Origin: Bacteroidota bacterium
Lineage (GTDB): Bacteria; Bacteroidota; Bacteroidia; Flavobacteriales; Weeksellaceae
Length of the DNA: 64,000 bases
Direction: 5' to 3'
Assembly: GCA_018902795.1 (NCBI GenBank)
Contig: JAHIQD010000021.1
Coordinates: 82,582-146,581 of the forward strand
Part shown: positions 17,121 to 26,674 of the stretch, piece by piece
Layout: every line of letters starts with the position of its first letter
How positions within the stretch are numbered: position 1 is the first letter of the stretch
The notes under the pieces: model-generated
Database searches by the model: none
Seen by the model: the letters and a program-made list of their open reading frames with translations, nothing else
Told to the model about the DNA's origin: nothing
Program-made: the position numbers and the translations under genes

Positions 17121-19049
17121 ATGAAATATCTTCTTCTCTGTATCTTTTTCTGTGGGGTTTCCCTTAGCGCACAGGTCGTTAATAAAACCGATTCCAACCG
17201 CGTGAAACCACAGGATACGATGGTGATCGATTCCGGACGGAAAGATTCACTCGTTATCTTTAAACCTACGATTTACGATTATCAGTATCAAACTCAGTTT
17301 TCTGGAAAAAAAATATTTGATACGGTTTTTACCTACGACAAAACATTCATTTTTTCACAGTATAACAACCGTGATAATTTCGGGAAAATACAGTTTGCCA
17401 ATATCGGTTCCGGTTTTCAGTCTCTGGTTTTTGAGGTAAATCCGGAGCAGAATCTTTCCCTGCTTCCCACCAGAAAGTCCTATTTTATTCTCGGGATCAA
17501 CGATATTAAATACTATGATGTAAAAACTCCCACCACTGCTTTTATTTACCACAATTCCGTGAGCAGCGGTGCCGCACTGCAGTCGACTTATACGCAGAAT
17601 ATCGGCAAAAATTTCAACTTTGCGGTTGAATATATGGGACTCCGTTCTCTTGGCATGTATCAGCATTCGCTCGCTTCAAATAACAATGTGATATTTTCCG
17701 GCCATTACACTTCTAAAAATAGCAAGTACGAAGCATTCGCCCATTATATCCACCAGAATGTCAACAACGAAGAAAATGGAGGTGTTGCTGACATCAATCT
17801 TTTCCTTGACGGAAACAGCAATTTCAATAACAGACTGAATCTTCCGGTAAATCTGAATTCCACGGATTCCAGATTTGGTTACCGCAGATATTACTTCAGC
17901 CAGCAGTTCAGGCCTTTTGCTTCTGAAAAATTCCCGTTTAAGATCCGGCACACGATCTTCCATCAGGGGAATAAATACTATTACAACCAGTCAGCGCCAG
18001 AACCTTACTATTTTGATAATGCAGCCGATTTAATTGATTATCCGCTTTCTTCAAAAAAATATTCCAAAAATCTGAGCAATACGGTAAGTGTGCTTTTCGA
18101 TAAAGAAAATTTCAAGCTGGATGCCGGGGTGCGTCATCAGCTTATTAAACTCGGAATGGGTACCGCCTTGCCCGATTCTCTGAATATTCCACAGGAACTT
18201 TCAGAGAACAGAATCGGTGCAGTAGGGAACCTATCCGTTAAGCTCTGGAACAAAATTGAACTCAATTCAAATCTTGAGTTTTCAAACGGGAGTGAATTCG
18301 GAACTTTTATCCGTTCTCAGAATTTAATGAAGTTCGAACCGGTAGAAGGCTATTTCGCGAATGCAAAAGTGAACTTTCAAACCACTTCACCGAGTTTTAA
18401 TTTACTGATGAATCCTTCGGTGTACAAACGGTTTAATTATTATCTGAAAAATTCCAACAACGAAACCATTACCGAAATCGGCGGTGATATCAACCTGAAA
18501 TGGTTTAACAGCAGTGTTTTCGCGAATTATTTCAGAATTAATAATTATACTTATATCGATGCGCTGGCAATGCCGCAACAGAGCGCTTCTTCTTTGAATA
18601 TTTCGCAGATTGGCGGTGAAGCTACTTTTTCTTATGGCAATTTCCACCTGAATCCCAAGGTGCTTTTCCAGAGTGCAATAGGAAATAAAGATTTGCTGCC
18701 AATGCCTAATTTTGTCGCAAGAGCCAATCTTTTCTGGCAGTCGAAAGCTTTCAAAAATGCGGCAGAAATTCAGGCCGGGGTTAAAGTATATTACTTCACC
18801 AAATTTGCATCACGTGAATTTTTTCCGGTGCTGAATGAATTTATTTTACCCAATGCCAACTCGTATTCTATCGGAGGGCAGCCGATCGTGGATGTGTATT
18901 TTAACTTAAAAGTAAAACGGATGTTCTTTTTTATCGAAGCACAGCATCTGGACACCACTATAATGCAGAACAGATCTTTCACGGCACCCAATTATCCCAT
19001 CTACGATTTCCGTCTGAATCTGGGAATTGTGTGGTATTTATTCAGTTAA
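17121..19049 (+). CDS. Putative porin (PF14121-like) outer-membrane protein
   Basis: Predicted outer-membrane beta-barrel of 642 residues, resembling the Bacteroidetes putative porin family. The signal peptide MKYLLLCIFFCGVSLSAQ is followed by a charged linker, then a long series of alternating aromatic/polar strands with frequent Tyr, Phe and Asn, ending in YDFRLNLGIVWYLFS. Such proteins are presumed to form passive channels, but this is known only from family membership. The next gene begins within a few bases of the stop codon, so it may be cotranscribed with bshC. Confidence 0.75.
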   Translation: MKYLLLCIFFCGVSLSAQVVNKTDSNRVKPQDTMVIDSGRKDSLVIFKPTIYDYQYQTQFSGKKIFDTVFTYDKTFIFSQYNNRDNFGKIQFANIGSGFQSLVFEVNPEQNLSLLPTRKSYFILGINDIKYYDVKTPTTAFIYHNSVSSGAALQSTYTQNIGKNFNFAVEYMGLRSLGMYQHSLASNNNVIFSGHYTSKNSKYEAFAHYIHQNVNNEENGGVADINLFLDGNSNFNNRLNLPVNLNSTDSRFGYRRYYFSQQFRPFASEKFPFKIRHTIFHQGNKYYYNQSAPEPYYFDNAADLIDYPLSSKKYSKNLSNTVSVLFDKENFKLDAGVRHQLIKLGMGTALPDSLNIPQELSENRIGAVGNLSVKLWNKIELNSNLEFSNGSEFGTFIRSQNLMKFEPVEGYFANAKVNFQTTSPSFNLLMNPSVYKRFNYYLKNSNNETITEIGGDINLKWFNSSVFANYFRINNYTYIDALAMPQQSASSLNISQIGGEATFSYGNFHLNPKVLFQSAIGNKDLLPMPNFVARANLFWQSKAFKNAAEIQAGVKVYYFTKFASREFFPVLNEFILPNANSYSIGGQPIVDVYFNLKVKRMFFFIEAQHLDTTIMQNRSFTAPNYPIYDFRLNLGIVWYLFS

Positions 19050-19054
19050 TTATT

Positions 19055-20641
19055 TTGAAAAAAATTTCCAGCATACCGTTTTTAGAAATTGAAAGTATTC
19101 CGCTGCTCATCAAAGATTTTCTGACGCAGAAAATCCCGGGTTTCGAACAGCAGCTTTTTAACCTTGAAAATAGTGAACAGCAGTTCGCGCTGAAAAAAGC
19201 ATCTTTTGACCAAGAAAAGAGAGCAGTGCTTTGTCATGTACTGAATGAGCAGCATTCAGCCATTGAGGTCAGTGAAAAGCAAAAAGATAATTTAGACGCT
19301 CTACAGAACGGCAACACTTTTACGGTGACGACAGGTCATCAGCTTAACCTTTTTTCCGGACCGGTTTTCTTTATCTATAAAATTTTGCAGACCATAAAAC
19401 TCGCGGAGTTTCTCAATGAAAAATTCCCGGAAAGCAAAACGGTTCCTGTATTCTGGATGGCGACCGAAGATCATGATTTTGAGGAAATCAACCATTTCAA
19501 AACGGAAACTCATTATTATGAAACCAAAGCCAAATCTGGAGGAGCTGTGGGCAGAATTCCTTTGGAAGACGATTTTTTCATCTCTGAGTTCGAAAACGAA
19601 TTTAAAGATTCTGTTTTTGGAACTGAATTGATTCTGCTGATGAAAAAAGCATACAGAAAGGGAAAAACGCTTTCTGAGGCTACACGGATTCTGGTTCAGG
19701 AACTTTTCGCGCATTTCGGTTTATTGATTATCGACGGTGATGATGCCCGTCTGAAAAGCGAAATGAAAGAAGTTTTTAAGAATGAAATTTTACAACAGAA
19801 TCTTTTCGAAACCTCAAAAGAAACGGTAGAATTCTTATCCGAAAAATACGGAAAAGTTCAGGTGAATCCCCGGGAAATCAATCTGTTTTACCTTTCTGAT
19901 ACCAGAAACAGGATTGAATCTGACGGTGAAAAATTCAATATCGTCGATAAAAATATTTCGTTCACGGAAGAAGAGATTCTAAATGAACTCAGTCTTCATC
20001 CTGAAAAATTCAGTCCGAATGCTTTGATGCGACCGGTTTATCAGGAAACCGTATTGCCAAATCTGGTGTATGTCGGCGGTAATGCGGAAATCATGTACTG
20101 GCTTGAACTTACAAATTATTTCAAATCACTTCAGCTTCCTTTTCCGGTTTTAATTCCGAGAAATTCCCTGCTTTTCATCGAGGATAAAACCTTGACTAAA
20201 ACGAAAAATTTAGGGTTAAAGATCAATGATTTTTTCAGAAATTTTGCCTCGGTTACCAAAGGCGTTTTACTGGAAGATCATGAAATACTTTCGCTGCTGA
20301 ATCAAAGCGAAGCTGCCCTGAAAAATCAGTTTGAACAGATCGCAGCAAAAGCAGAATCCACCGAAAAAAGTTTTGGAAACCTGGTGAAAGCTGAACAGAC
20401 AAGACAGCTGAAATCGTTTGAAAGAATGAAGAAAAGACTTCTCCGAGCCGAAAAAATAAAACAGAAAGAAAAGCTTGAAAGACTCGAGAATTTGTTTTTG
20501 AAAATTCACCCGGGTAAGATCTGGCAGGAGAGGGTTTATAATTTCTCCGTATTCTATTCAGATTACGGCAAAGAATGGCTTCAATATTGTTATGAGGAAA
20601 TGGACGTGGAAAAGTCGGAACTAATTATTGTTTCCATTTAA
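19055..20641 (+). CDS. bshC: Putative cysteine ligase BshC (bacillithiol synthesis)
   Basis: BshC is thought to add cysteine to glucosaminyl-malate in the last step of bacillithiol synthesis, a cytosolic low-molecular-weight thiol. Recognised by TVTTGHQLNLFSGPVFFIYK, VFWMATEDHDFEEINH, and MRPVYQETVLPNLVYVGG with GNAEIMYWLEL, in BshC order, plus a C-terminal Lys/Arg-rich coiled coil. I favour the TTG at 19055 (LKKISSIPFLEIES) as start, giving 528 residues, because homologues begin close to this SIPF segment and it avoids overlap; a GTG at 19031 inside the porin gene is the alternative. No other bsh gene is in the window. Confidence 0.88.
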   Translation: MKKISSIPFLEIESIPLLIKDFLTQKIPGFEQQLFNLENSEQQFALKKASFDQEKRAVLCHVLNEQHSAIEVSEKQKDNLDALQNGNTFTVTTGHQLNLFSGPVFFIYKILQTIKLAEFLNEKFPESKTVPVFWMATEDHDFEEINHFKTETHYYETKAKSGGAVGRIPLEDDFFISEFENEFKDSVFGTELILLMKKAYRKGKTLSEATRILVQELFAHFGLLIIDGDDARLKSEMKEVFKNEILQQNLFETSKETVEFLSEKYGKVQVNPREINLFYLSDTRNRIESDGEKFNIVDKNISFTEEEILNELSLHPEKFSPNALMRPVYQETVLPNLVYVGGNAEIMYWLELTNYFKSLQLPFPVLIPRNSLLFIEDKTLTKTKNLGLKINDFFRNFASVTKGVLLEDHEILSLLNQSEAALKNQFEQIAAKAESTEKSFGNLVKAEQTRQLKSFERMKKRLLRAEKIKQKEKLERLENLFLKIHPGKIWQERVYNFSVFYSDYGKEWLQYCYEEMDVEKSELIIVSI

Positions 20642-20660
20642 TTTTAAAGCAGTATTTTTG
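20628..20660 (+). promoter_or_regulatory. Promoter for LysM protein gene
   Basis: TTG (20628-20630), 22 nt, TATTTTTG (20653-20660, exact TAnnTTTG), 19 nt before the ATG at 20680. Confidence 0.6.
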
Positions 20661-20679
20661 TAAATATTTATCATAAAAG

Positions 20680-22629
20680 ATGTTCAAAAAATTATTCATC
20701 ATATCAGGTTTAATCGCTGTTTCGGGAGTTTCTGCCCAGAAAACCCATACCGTTGCGAAGGGTGACACCCCGTATAATATTTCAAAAAAATATGGCTTGA
20801 GCGTGGACGAATTGCTTGCGCTTAACCCTAAAGCCAAAGACGGAAAAATTACTTTAGGCGATCTTTTAGTGGTGAATAAAGCAGCTGTACCGGCAAAATC
20901 CGGAGGTGCAGAAAGTTCGAAAACACAGCCTTCAAGAAATGCAAGTGCTACCGGAGATTTAGGTAAAATAGTTCTGCAGCCAAAGCAAACCATTTATGGT
21001 ATTACCAAGCAGTATCAAATTTCTGAAGTAGAATTGAGAAGACTGAATCCGGATCTTGATGCACACATGAAGATCGGTAACGAAGTGGTGCTGCCTTTAG
21101 AAAACATTAAAAAATTTGGCGGAAGCCAGGTGGTGTTTTCAAAACCTGCGGAGGTAAAAACTCCAGCTCCTGCAGCTGAAGAAAAACCTGCACAGACCAA
21201 AGCACCGGAAGATTCTTATGTGGTTGAGGCCAAAGACAATTACTATAAACTTACCCGAAAGTTCAATCTTACCCAAAAGGAACTTTTTGCCCTTAATCCT
21301 GGTTTGGAAGCGAAAGGACTTCAGCCAGGAGAAACGATTAAGATGAAAGGCGAAACTACGGTAACTACCACTACCGTTACTGAAGAACCAAAAGCTGCTC
21401 CGGTTTCACAGACTGAAACGGTAAATACCTATACTACGACTTCCGTTGCAGACGATTACGTGACGTATACTGTTCAGGCCGGTGATACTGTTTTCGGTAT
21501 TTTAAACAAATTCGGAATTTCGCTTGATGAATTATTAAGTTTAAATCCAAATCTTTCCCAAGGTTTAAAAACCGGAATGGTACTGAAGATTAAGAAATTA
21601 GATGCGGCTTATATTAAGAAATCAGGAGATGCGCTGAATGTGGTTTTAATGCTTCCATTTGGTTTTGATACGGATGATGCAAAATTTCGGACTCTTTCCC
21701 TTGATTTTCTATCAGGTGCGAAGTTAGCCATTGAAAGAAATGCCGGAAAAGGACAGAAACTGGATATAAAAGTTGTAGATGCGGGTAATGAAACCAGTTT
21801 CAAAAACTCATTAACTCAGATTAATGCCAATAATACTGATCTTATCATCGGGCCATTTTTCAAATCAAGTGTTTTACAGGTTCTTGATTATGTAAAAACT
21901 GCTAAAATTCCTGTGGTGGCGCCATTTGCAAATTCGGATGATCTGTTGAAATATGATAATTTAATCCTTATTGAAACCAATGATCTGGTGTATGCTGACC
22001 GCATTGTAAAGGAGGTTAAGGATACCTATTCCGACCAGAAAATCTATATCGTTGCTGATGAGGACAGAACGAATGCAAACTATCTGAAAACCAATCTTCA
22101 GAAAGAGCTCAAGAATCCGGTTGTAGAGATCGTTAATTCTGCGCAGGACATTCAGGCGGATAAGAATATGATGACAGGTCAGTCGGCTCCTGTGATCGCT
22201 ATTTTGGCAAATAATAAAGATTCGGTAGGAGATGCGTTCGGAAGCAGAATGATTGCCCTGGCCGGTGAAACGAAGAATGTGAAATCGTTCAGCATGTATT
22301 ATTCACCGATTTTCGAGAAAAAAGTAGACGAACTCAGCCAGGCCAATCTGGTATATCTGATGGACAGAAAAATCAATACTGACGGTGATTTTGAAAAAGA
22401 AATCCTCGCCGCATACAAACAGAAGTACTGTAAAGTGCCTTCTAAATATTCGGTCATCGGTTTTGATGTGGTGAACGATATGCTTAGCCGCGAAAATAAA
22501 AAAGGGGAGATCTTCAAGCAGATGAATAAGGTGCAGACACAGCTTGCTACCAAATTCGAGTTTGAAAGAACCAAATCCGGCGCCTATGTAAACAAGGGTT
22601 ACAGGGTAGTGCGCCTGGTTCCCAATTAA
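20680..22629 (+). CDS. LysM-repeat protein with periplasmic-binding-protein-like C-terminal domain
   Basis: Exported protein of 649 residues with a signal peptide (cut near GVSAQ). Four LysM modules lie at about 22-65, 95-140, 178-222 and 257-305; three end in a (R/A/S)LNPxL-like block, and the first (ALNPK) is close. From about 310 to the end a Rossmann-like domain (VVLMLPFG, IIGPFFKSSVLQVLDY, IPVVAPFANSDD) resembles type-1 periplasmic-binding proteins such as branched-chain amino-acid receptors or LpoA. LysM domains bind peptidoglycan, so a wall-associated periplasmic sensor or regulator is plausible, but ligand and role are unknown. It has its own promoter and stands between bshC and fabD. 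Confidence 0.82.
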   Translation: MFKKLFIISGLIAVSGVSAQKTHTVAKGDTPYNISKKYGLSVDELLALNPKAKDGKITLGDLLVVNKAAVPAKSGGAESSKTQPSRNASATGDLGKIVLQPKQTIYGITKQYQISEVELRRLNPDLDAHMKIGNEVVLPLENIKKFGGSQVVFSKPAEVKTPAPAAEEKPAQTKAPEDSYVVEAKDNYYKLTRKFNLTQKELFALNPGLEAKGLQPGETIKMKGETTVTTTTVTEEPKAAPVSQTETVNTYTTTSVADDYVTYTVQAGDTVFGILNKFGISLDELLSLNPNLSQGLKTGMVLKIKKLDAAYIKKSGDALNVVLMLPFGFDTDDAKFRTLSLDFLSGAKLAIERNAGKGQKLDIKVVDAGNETSFKNSLTQINANNTDLIIGPFFKSSVLQVLDYVKTAKIPVVAPFANSDDLLKYDNLILIETNDLVYADRIVKEVKDTYSDQKIYIVADEDRTNANYLKTNLQKELKNPVVEIVNSAQDIQADKNMMTGQSAPVIAILANNKDSVGDAFGSRMIALAGETKNVKSFSMYYSPIFEKKVDELSQANLVYLMDRKINTDGDFEKEILAAYKQKYCKVPSKYSVIGFDVVNDMLSRENKKGEIFKQMNKVQTQLATKFEFERTKSGAYVNKGYRVVRLVPN

Positions 22630-22673
22630 TAAGACACAATATCCGAAAGGACCAATGATAAATAAAATATTAG

Positions 22674-22710
22674 GCTGACCATTCTTAGCGGTCAGCTGAT
22701 TCAATTTTTT
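22674..22710 (+). terminator. Possible terminator before fabD
   Basis: GCTGACC (22674-22680) pairs with GGTCAGC (22690-22696); a T run follows only after 8 nt, so termination is uncertain. Confidence 0.45.
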
Positions 22711-22723
22711 CTAAATTTACTAT

Positions 22724-23599
22724 ATGAAAGCACTTGTATTTCCTGGGCAAGGGTCACAGTTTGTCGGGATGGGAAAGGAATTGTATGACTCCAGAAAAGA
22801 CATTAAAGATCTTATGGAGTCTGCGAACGAAATTTTAGGTTTCGATATTCTTTCCATGATGTTTAAGGGGACAGACGAAGATCTTAAAAAAACTGAAGTT
22901 ACCCAACCTTCGATATTCATTCACTCTGTGGCTGTTTTAAAAACAGTCAACGGTTTGGGAGCAGAGATGGTTGCGGGCCACTCACTCGGCGAATTTTCCG
23001 CACTGGTTGCTAATGGTGTACTGTCTTTCGACGACGGTTTACGTTTGGTTTCGGCGCGTGCAAAAGCCATGCAGGAAGCCTGCGATGCGAACCCAAGTTC
23101 AATGGCCGCTATTCTGGGATTACCCGATGAAAAAGTGGAGGAAATCTGTGCAGCAACCGAAGGAATTGTTGTTCCGGCAAATTATAACTGTCCCGGTCAG
23201 CTTGTGATTTCAGGCGAAACTGCAGCAGTAGAAATGGCCTGTGCAAAAATGAAGGAAGCCGGCGCGAAGAGAGCTTTAATGCTTCCAGTAAACGGCGCAT
23301 TTCATTCCCCTCTGATGCAGCCTGCACAGGAGAAACTGGCAGCAGCGATTGAAAATACCAAGTTCAGAAACGCGATGATTCCGGTGTATCAGAATATTAC
23401 CACCACCGCTATTTCAGATCCGGAAGAAATCAAGCAGAATTTAATCAAACAGCTTACAGGTCCTGTAAAGTGGACCCAGTCTGTACAGAATATGATCAAA
23501 GACGGTGCGGATACTTTTATCGAAGTAGGCCCGGGAAAAACACTGCAGGGTCTGATTAAAAAAATCAACAGTGAAGTAGAGGTTTCAACAGCAATTTAA
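22724..23599 (+). CDS. fabD: Malonyl-CoA:ACP transacylase
   Basis: Transfers malonyl from CoA to acyl carrier protein, supplying fatty-acid chain extension in the cytosol. The N-terminal PGQGSQ (7-12), the catalytic serine in GHSLGE (Ser87), NGAFHSPLM with the catalytic histidine around residue 197, and the C-terminal VGPGKTLQGLIKK are all in place. At 291 residues it is the normal length. The next gene starts 6 nt after the stop codon, so the two are probably cotranscribed. Confidence 0.96.
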   Translation: MKALVFPGQGSQFVGMGKELYDSRKDIKDLMESANEILGFDILSMMFKGTDEDLKKTEVTQPSIFIHSVAVLKTVNGLGAEMVAGHSLGEFSALVANGVLSFDDGLRLVSARAKAMQEACDANPSSMAAILGLPDEKVEEICAATEGIVVPANYNCPGQLVISGETAAVEMACAKMKEAGAKRALMLPVNGAFHSPLMQPAQEKLAAAIENTKFRNAMIPVYQNITTTAISDPEEIKQNLIKQLTGPVKWTQSVQNMIKDGADTFIEVGPGKTLQGLIKKINSEVEVSTAI

Positions 23600-23605
23600 A
23601 AAATA

Positions 23606-24511
23606 ATGGGTAAAATATTCTCACCGGGAAAATTATTGCTCACTTCAGAATATGTCGTCCTTGACGGCGCCTTAGCTCTTGCCGTACCTACCAAATGGGG
23701 GCAGGAGTTTTTTTTTGAGGAAACTCCGGATGGTAATGCCGTCATTCTGTGGGAAGCCTACCATCAGAATCAGCTGTGGCTCAAAGCAAAGATCGATTAC
23801 AGAACCTGGAAAGTTATTGACTGTAATCTTCTGCAACCTGCCGAATTTATCCTTAAGGTTCTTAAAAACGTCCAACAACTGTCCGGTGTAAAATTCAGGG
23901 ACCACTCTTCTTATTATTTAAAAACAAATCTTCAGTTTCCTGCCAATTACGGTTTGGGAAGCAGCTCGACGCTGATAAACAATCTTGCCGAATGGGCAGG
24001 AACTGATGCTTTTGAACTGAATGAAATGAGCCTGGGAGGGAGCGGTTATGATATTGCTGTAGCAAAAGAAAAATCTGCTCTCCTTTATCAGATTTTTGAA
24101 AAAGGACGCTCGGTTGAAACCGTAAATTTCAGTCCCCCATTCAAGGAGGAGCTTATTTTTATCCATCTCAATCAGAAACAGGACAGCAGGGAAGGAATTG
24201 GGCTGTACCGTTCGAAAACAAAATCTCCGGAATTAATTGAAGCATTTTCCCGGCTTACCAAAGAAGTGCAGCAATGTGAAGATTTAGAAAAATTTTCGCA
24301 ACTGATGGAAGTTCATGAGCGAAAACTGTCAGATTTTCTCGGAATTGAAACGGTGAAAGAAAAATATTTCGATCAGTGCCCTGTATTTGTGAAAAGTCTG
24401 GGTGCGTGGGGAGGCGATTTTGTGATGAGTTCAAAATTTCCCGGTTATGAGGCCTATTTTTCGGACAGGGGTTTTTCTTCCGTTTTTTCATGGAATGATT
24501 TAATTGCTTAA
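23606..24511 (+). CDS. GYDIA-family GHMP kinase
   Basis: Member of the GHMP kinase superfamily (galacto-, homoserine-, mevalonate and phosphomevalonate kinases), 301 residues. Visible are the N-terminal FSPGKLLLTSEYVVLDGA, the ATP-binding YGLGSSST loop and the diagnostic GGSGYDIAVA that names this Bacteroidetes family. The substrate is not established. It sits 6 nt downstream of fabD, hinting at one transcription unit, though no functional link to fatty-acid synthesis can be claimed. Confidence 0.88.
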   Translation: MGKIFSPGKLLLTSEYVVLDGALALAVPTKWGQEFFFEETPDGNAVILWEAYHQNQLWLKAKIDYRTWKVIDCNLLQPAEFILKVLKNVQQLSGVKFRDHSSYYLKTNLQFPANYGLGSSSTLINNLAEWAGTDAFELNEMSLGGSGYDIAVAKEKSALLYQIFEKGRSVETVNFSPPFKEELIFIHLNQKQDSREGIGLYRSKTKSPELIEAFSRLTKEVQQCEDLEKFSQLMEVHERKLSDFLGIETVKEKYFDQCPVFVKSLGAWGGDFVMSSKFPGYEAYFSDRGFSSVFSWNDLIA

Positions 24512-24586
24512 AAATCAAATTGTTATAACTTTCCGATTTTCTTGTGAATTCTGACGAATATCAGTAGTTTTAAAACCACATTAATA

Positions 24587-24606
24587 ACCTATAATAGGTA
24601 AATTTG
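24587..24606 (+). promoter_or_regulatory. pckA promoter -7 element with overlapping dyad
   Basis: TAAATTTG (24599-24606) is an exact TAnnTTTG match, 35 nt before the pckA start. A perfect inverted repeat ACCTAT-A-ATAGGT (24587-24599) abuts it and could be an operator. No clear TTG lies at the -33 position. Confidence 0.55.
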
Positions 24607-24641
24607 TTTTTTAAAAAGAATCAGAAAATTAAAAAGTCATT

Positions 24642-26246
24642 ATGAAGAACATCAGAATCATCCAGCAATTACATGATTTAGGCATCACCGGTTATGAAGA
24701 GGTAGTATACAATCCAAGTTATGAGGAGCTTTTCAAAGCTGAAATGTCCACTAAAAACCAAGGATTTGAAAAAGGCGCATTGACAGAGTCTGGTGCTGTT
24801 GCCGTAAAAACCGGAATTTTCACTGGACGTTCACCGAAAGACCGGTTTATTGTAAAAGATGAAGTTACCGAGAATACGATTCACTGGGACGGTAATGTGA
24901 ATCTTCCCACTACCCCTGAAATTTTCGAGAGCTGCAAACTTTTGGTTCTGAAACAGCTTTCTTCCTCTAAAAAAATATATGTTGTTGATGCTTTTTGCGG
25001 CACCAATCCAGATACAAGACTTAAAGTAAGATTCATTATGGAGGTGGCATGGCAGGCCCATTTTGTGACCAATATGTTCATCCGTCCTTCCAATTTCGAA
25101 CTCGAAACTTTCGGTGAGCCGGATTTCATCGTTATGAACGGTTCCAAAACCACCAACCCCGACTGGAAAGAGCAGGGACTGAATTCTGAAAACTTCGTGA
25201 TGTTCAACCTGACGCAGAAAATTCAGATTATCGGCGGAACCTGGTATGGTGGTGAAATGAAGAAAGGGATGTTTGCCATGATGAATTATTACCTTCCGTT
25301 AAAAGGAATGGCTTCTATGCACTGTTCGGCCAACGTTGGTGAAGACGGGGATGTTGCTTTATTTTTCGGTTTATCCGGAACAGGAAAAACTACACTTTCC
25401 GCAGATCCTAAAAGATACTTGATTGGCGATGACGAGCACGGCTGGGATAATAACGGCGTTTTCAATTATGAAGGCGGCTGTTATGCCAAAGTGATCGACT
25501 TAACAGAAGAAAAAGAACCGGACATTTTTAAAGCCATCAGAAGAGATTCACTTTTAGAGAATGTTGTGGTCAACGAATACGGTGAAGCAGATTATACCGA
25601 TAACTCTATTACTGAAAACACGAGAGTTTCCTATCCGATTTACCATATCAGCAAAATCGTTCTGCCTTCAAAAGCCGGACACGCCAAGAAAATTGTTTAT
25701 CTTTCTGCTGATGCATTCGGTGTATTGCCGCCGGTTTCCATTCTGAACGAAGATCAGGCCCAGTATCACTTCCTTTGCGGTTATACCTCAAAACTTGCAG
25801 GAACTGAAAGAGGAATTACAGAACCTCAACCGTCATTTTCACCGGCGTTCGGTGAAGCGTTTTTGACGCTGCATCCAACCATGTACTCTAAAACCCTCAT
25901 CGGGAAAATGAAAGAGCACGGTGCTAAAGCTTATTTAGTAAATACGGGCTGGAACGGAACCGGAAAAAGAATTTCCCTGAAAGATACCAGAGCGATTATC
26001 GATGCCATTATCGACGGGTCCATTGAAAAAGCGGATAAAACCATTATCCCGGTTATGAATCTTGAGATCCCGACTGCATTGCCTAATGTAACCGACGGCA
26101 TTCTTGATCCGCGAGATACTTACGCTCATGTTTCAGAATGGGAGTTGAAAGCGAAAGATCTTGGCGCGAGATACATCAAGAATTTTGAGCAGTATTGCGA
26201 CACGAAAGAAGGCCAGAGACTGGTTGCTGCAGGGCCTCAACTTTAG
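24642..26246 (+). CDS. pckA: Phosphoenolpyruvate carboxykinase (ATP)
   Basis: Converts oxaloacetate and ATP to phosphoenolpyruvate, CO2 and ADP, the first committed step of gluconeogenesis. It has the RSPKDRF segment near the N-terminus, the PEPCK signature around GGTWYGGEMKKGMF, the kinase-1a P-loop GLSGTGKTTLSADP (about 245-258) and the following GDDEHGW. Length is 534 residues, normal for ATP-type enzymes. It is monocistronic, between its own promoter and a strong terminator. In an organism with three SusCD systems it would supply sugars when growing on amino acids or peptides. Confidence 0.97.
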   Translation: MKNIRIIQQLHDLGITGYEEVVYNPSYEELFKAEMSTKNQGFEKGALTESGAVAVKTGIFTGRSPKDRFIVKDEVTENTIHWDGNVNLPTTPEIFESCKLLVLKQLSSSKKIYVVDAFCGTNPDTRLKVRFIMEVAWQAHFVTNMFIRPSNFELETFGEPDFIVMNGSKTTNPDWKEQGLNSENFVMFNLTQKIQIIGGTWYGGEMKKGMFAMMNYYLPLKGMASMHCSANVGEDGDVALFFGLSGTGKTTLSADPKRYLIGDDEHGWDNNGVFNYEGGCYAKVIDLTEEKEPDIFKAIRRDSLLENVVVNEYGEADYTDNSITENTRVSYPIYHISKIVLPSKAGHAKKIVYLSADAFGVLPPVSILNEDQAQYHFLCGYTSKLAGTERGITEPQPSFSPAFGEAFLTLHPTMYSKTLIGKMKEHGAKAYLVNTGWNGTGKRISLKDTRAIIDAIIDGSIEKADKTIIPVMNLEIPTALPNVTDGILDPRDTYAHVSEWELKAKDLGARYIKNFEQYCDTKEGQRLVAAGPQL

Positions 26247-26270
26247 AATTAATCAATTGTTTTGTATAGA

Positions 26271-26306
26271 AATTCCCCCGGCCAAAAGGTTGGGGGAATT
26301 TTTTTA
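26271..26306 (+). terminator. Terminator after pckA
   Basis: Long stem AATTCCCCC / GGGGGAATT with inner GCC/GGT pairing and AAAA loop, followed by seven T. Confidence 0.93.
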
Positions 26307-26674
26307 TTAATTACTCAGGCAGGATCTCCTTATTTCCTGCACGATCATAAAAAAATTGTAACTTAACAGCGTATTGGGTTCATTCATTTTATGCGGAAGT
26401 TTTTTATACGTGGTAATGAATGCCTGATACTTTATCCATGAAGTAAAGTCGGCATAAACTACAAGTTGCCATGAAGGGGACTACAAGTTGCCGTGAAGGG
26501 GACTGCAATGAATAGTGAATATCATAAAAACTATACCTATGGCTAAGCAGATAGGGCCACTCTTTTTTGTAGGAACAATGAGGGGGCATTAATTACTATT
26601 TTCGGGAAGGTGAGCCACCCACGCGCCGAGCGGGAGGAGGTTTTTCGCGTAAGAACATCAAGGAAAGTCCGAAT
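26307..26674. other. Non-coding stretch between pckA and the 207-residue unknown gene
   Basis: No supported gene. The only ordered structure I see is a tandem 22-bp repeat at 26458-26501. The 3' part (26600-26674) is GC-richer and open in the frame of the next gene but has no earlier ATG. Confidence 0.5.
26458..26501. repeat. Two tandem 22-bp units
   Basis: Units 26458-26479 and 26480-26501 start ACTACAAGTTGCC and differ at one position (A/G); a third partial unit starts ACTGCA. Confidence 0.85.

Noticed and set aside
26458..26501. Regulatory or mobile role of the 22-bp tandem repeat
   Set aside because: Only two units, no gene close by and no similar sequence elsewhere in the window; reported as a plain repeat.
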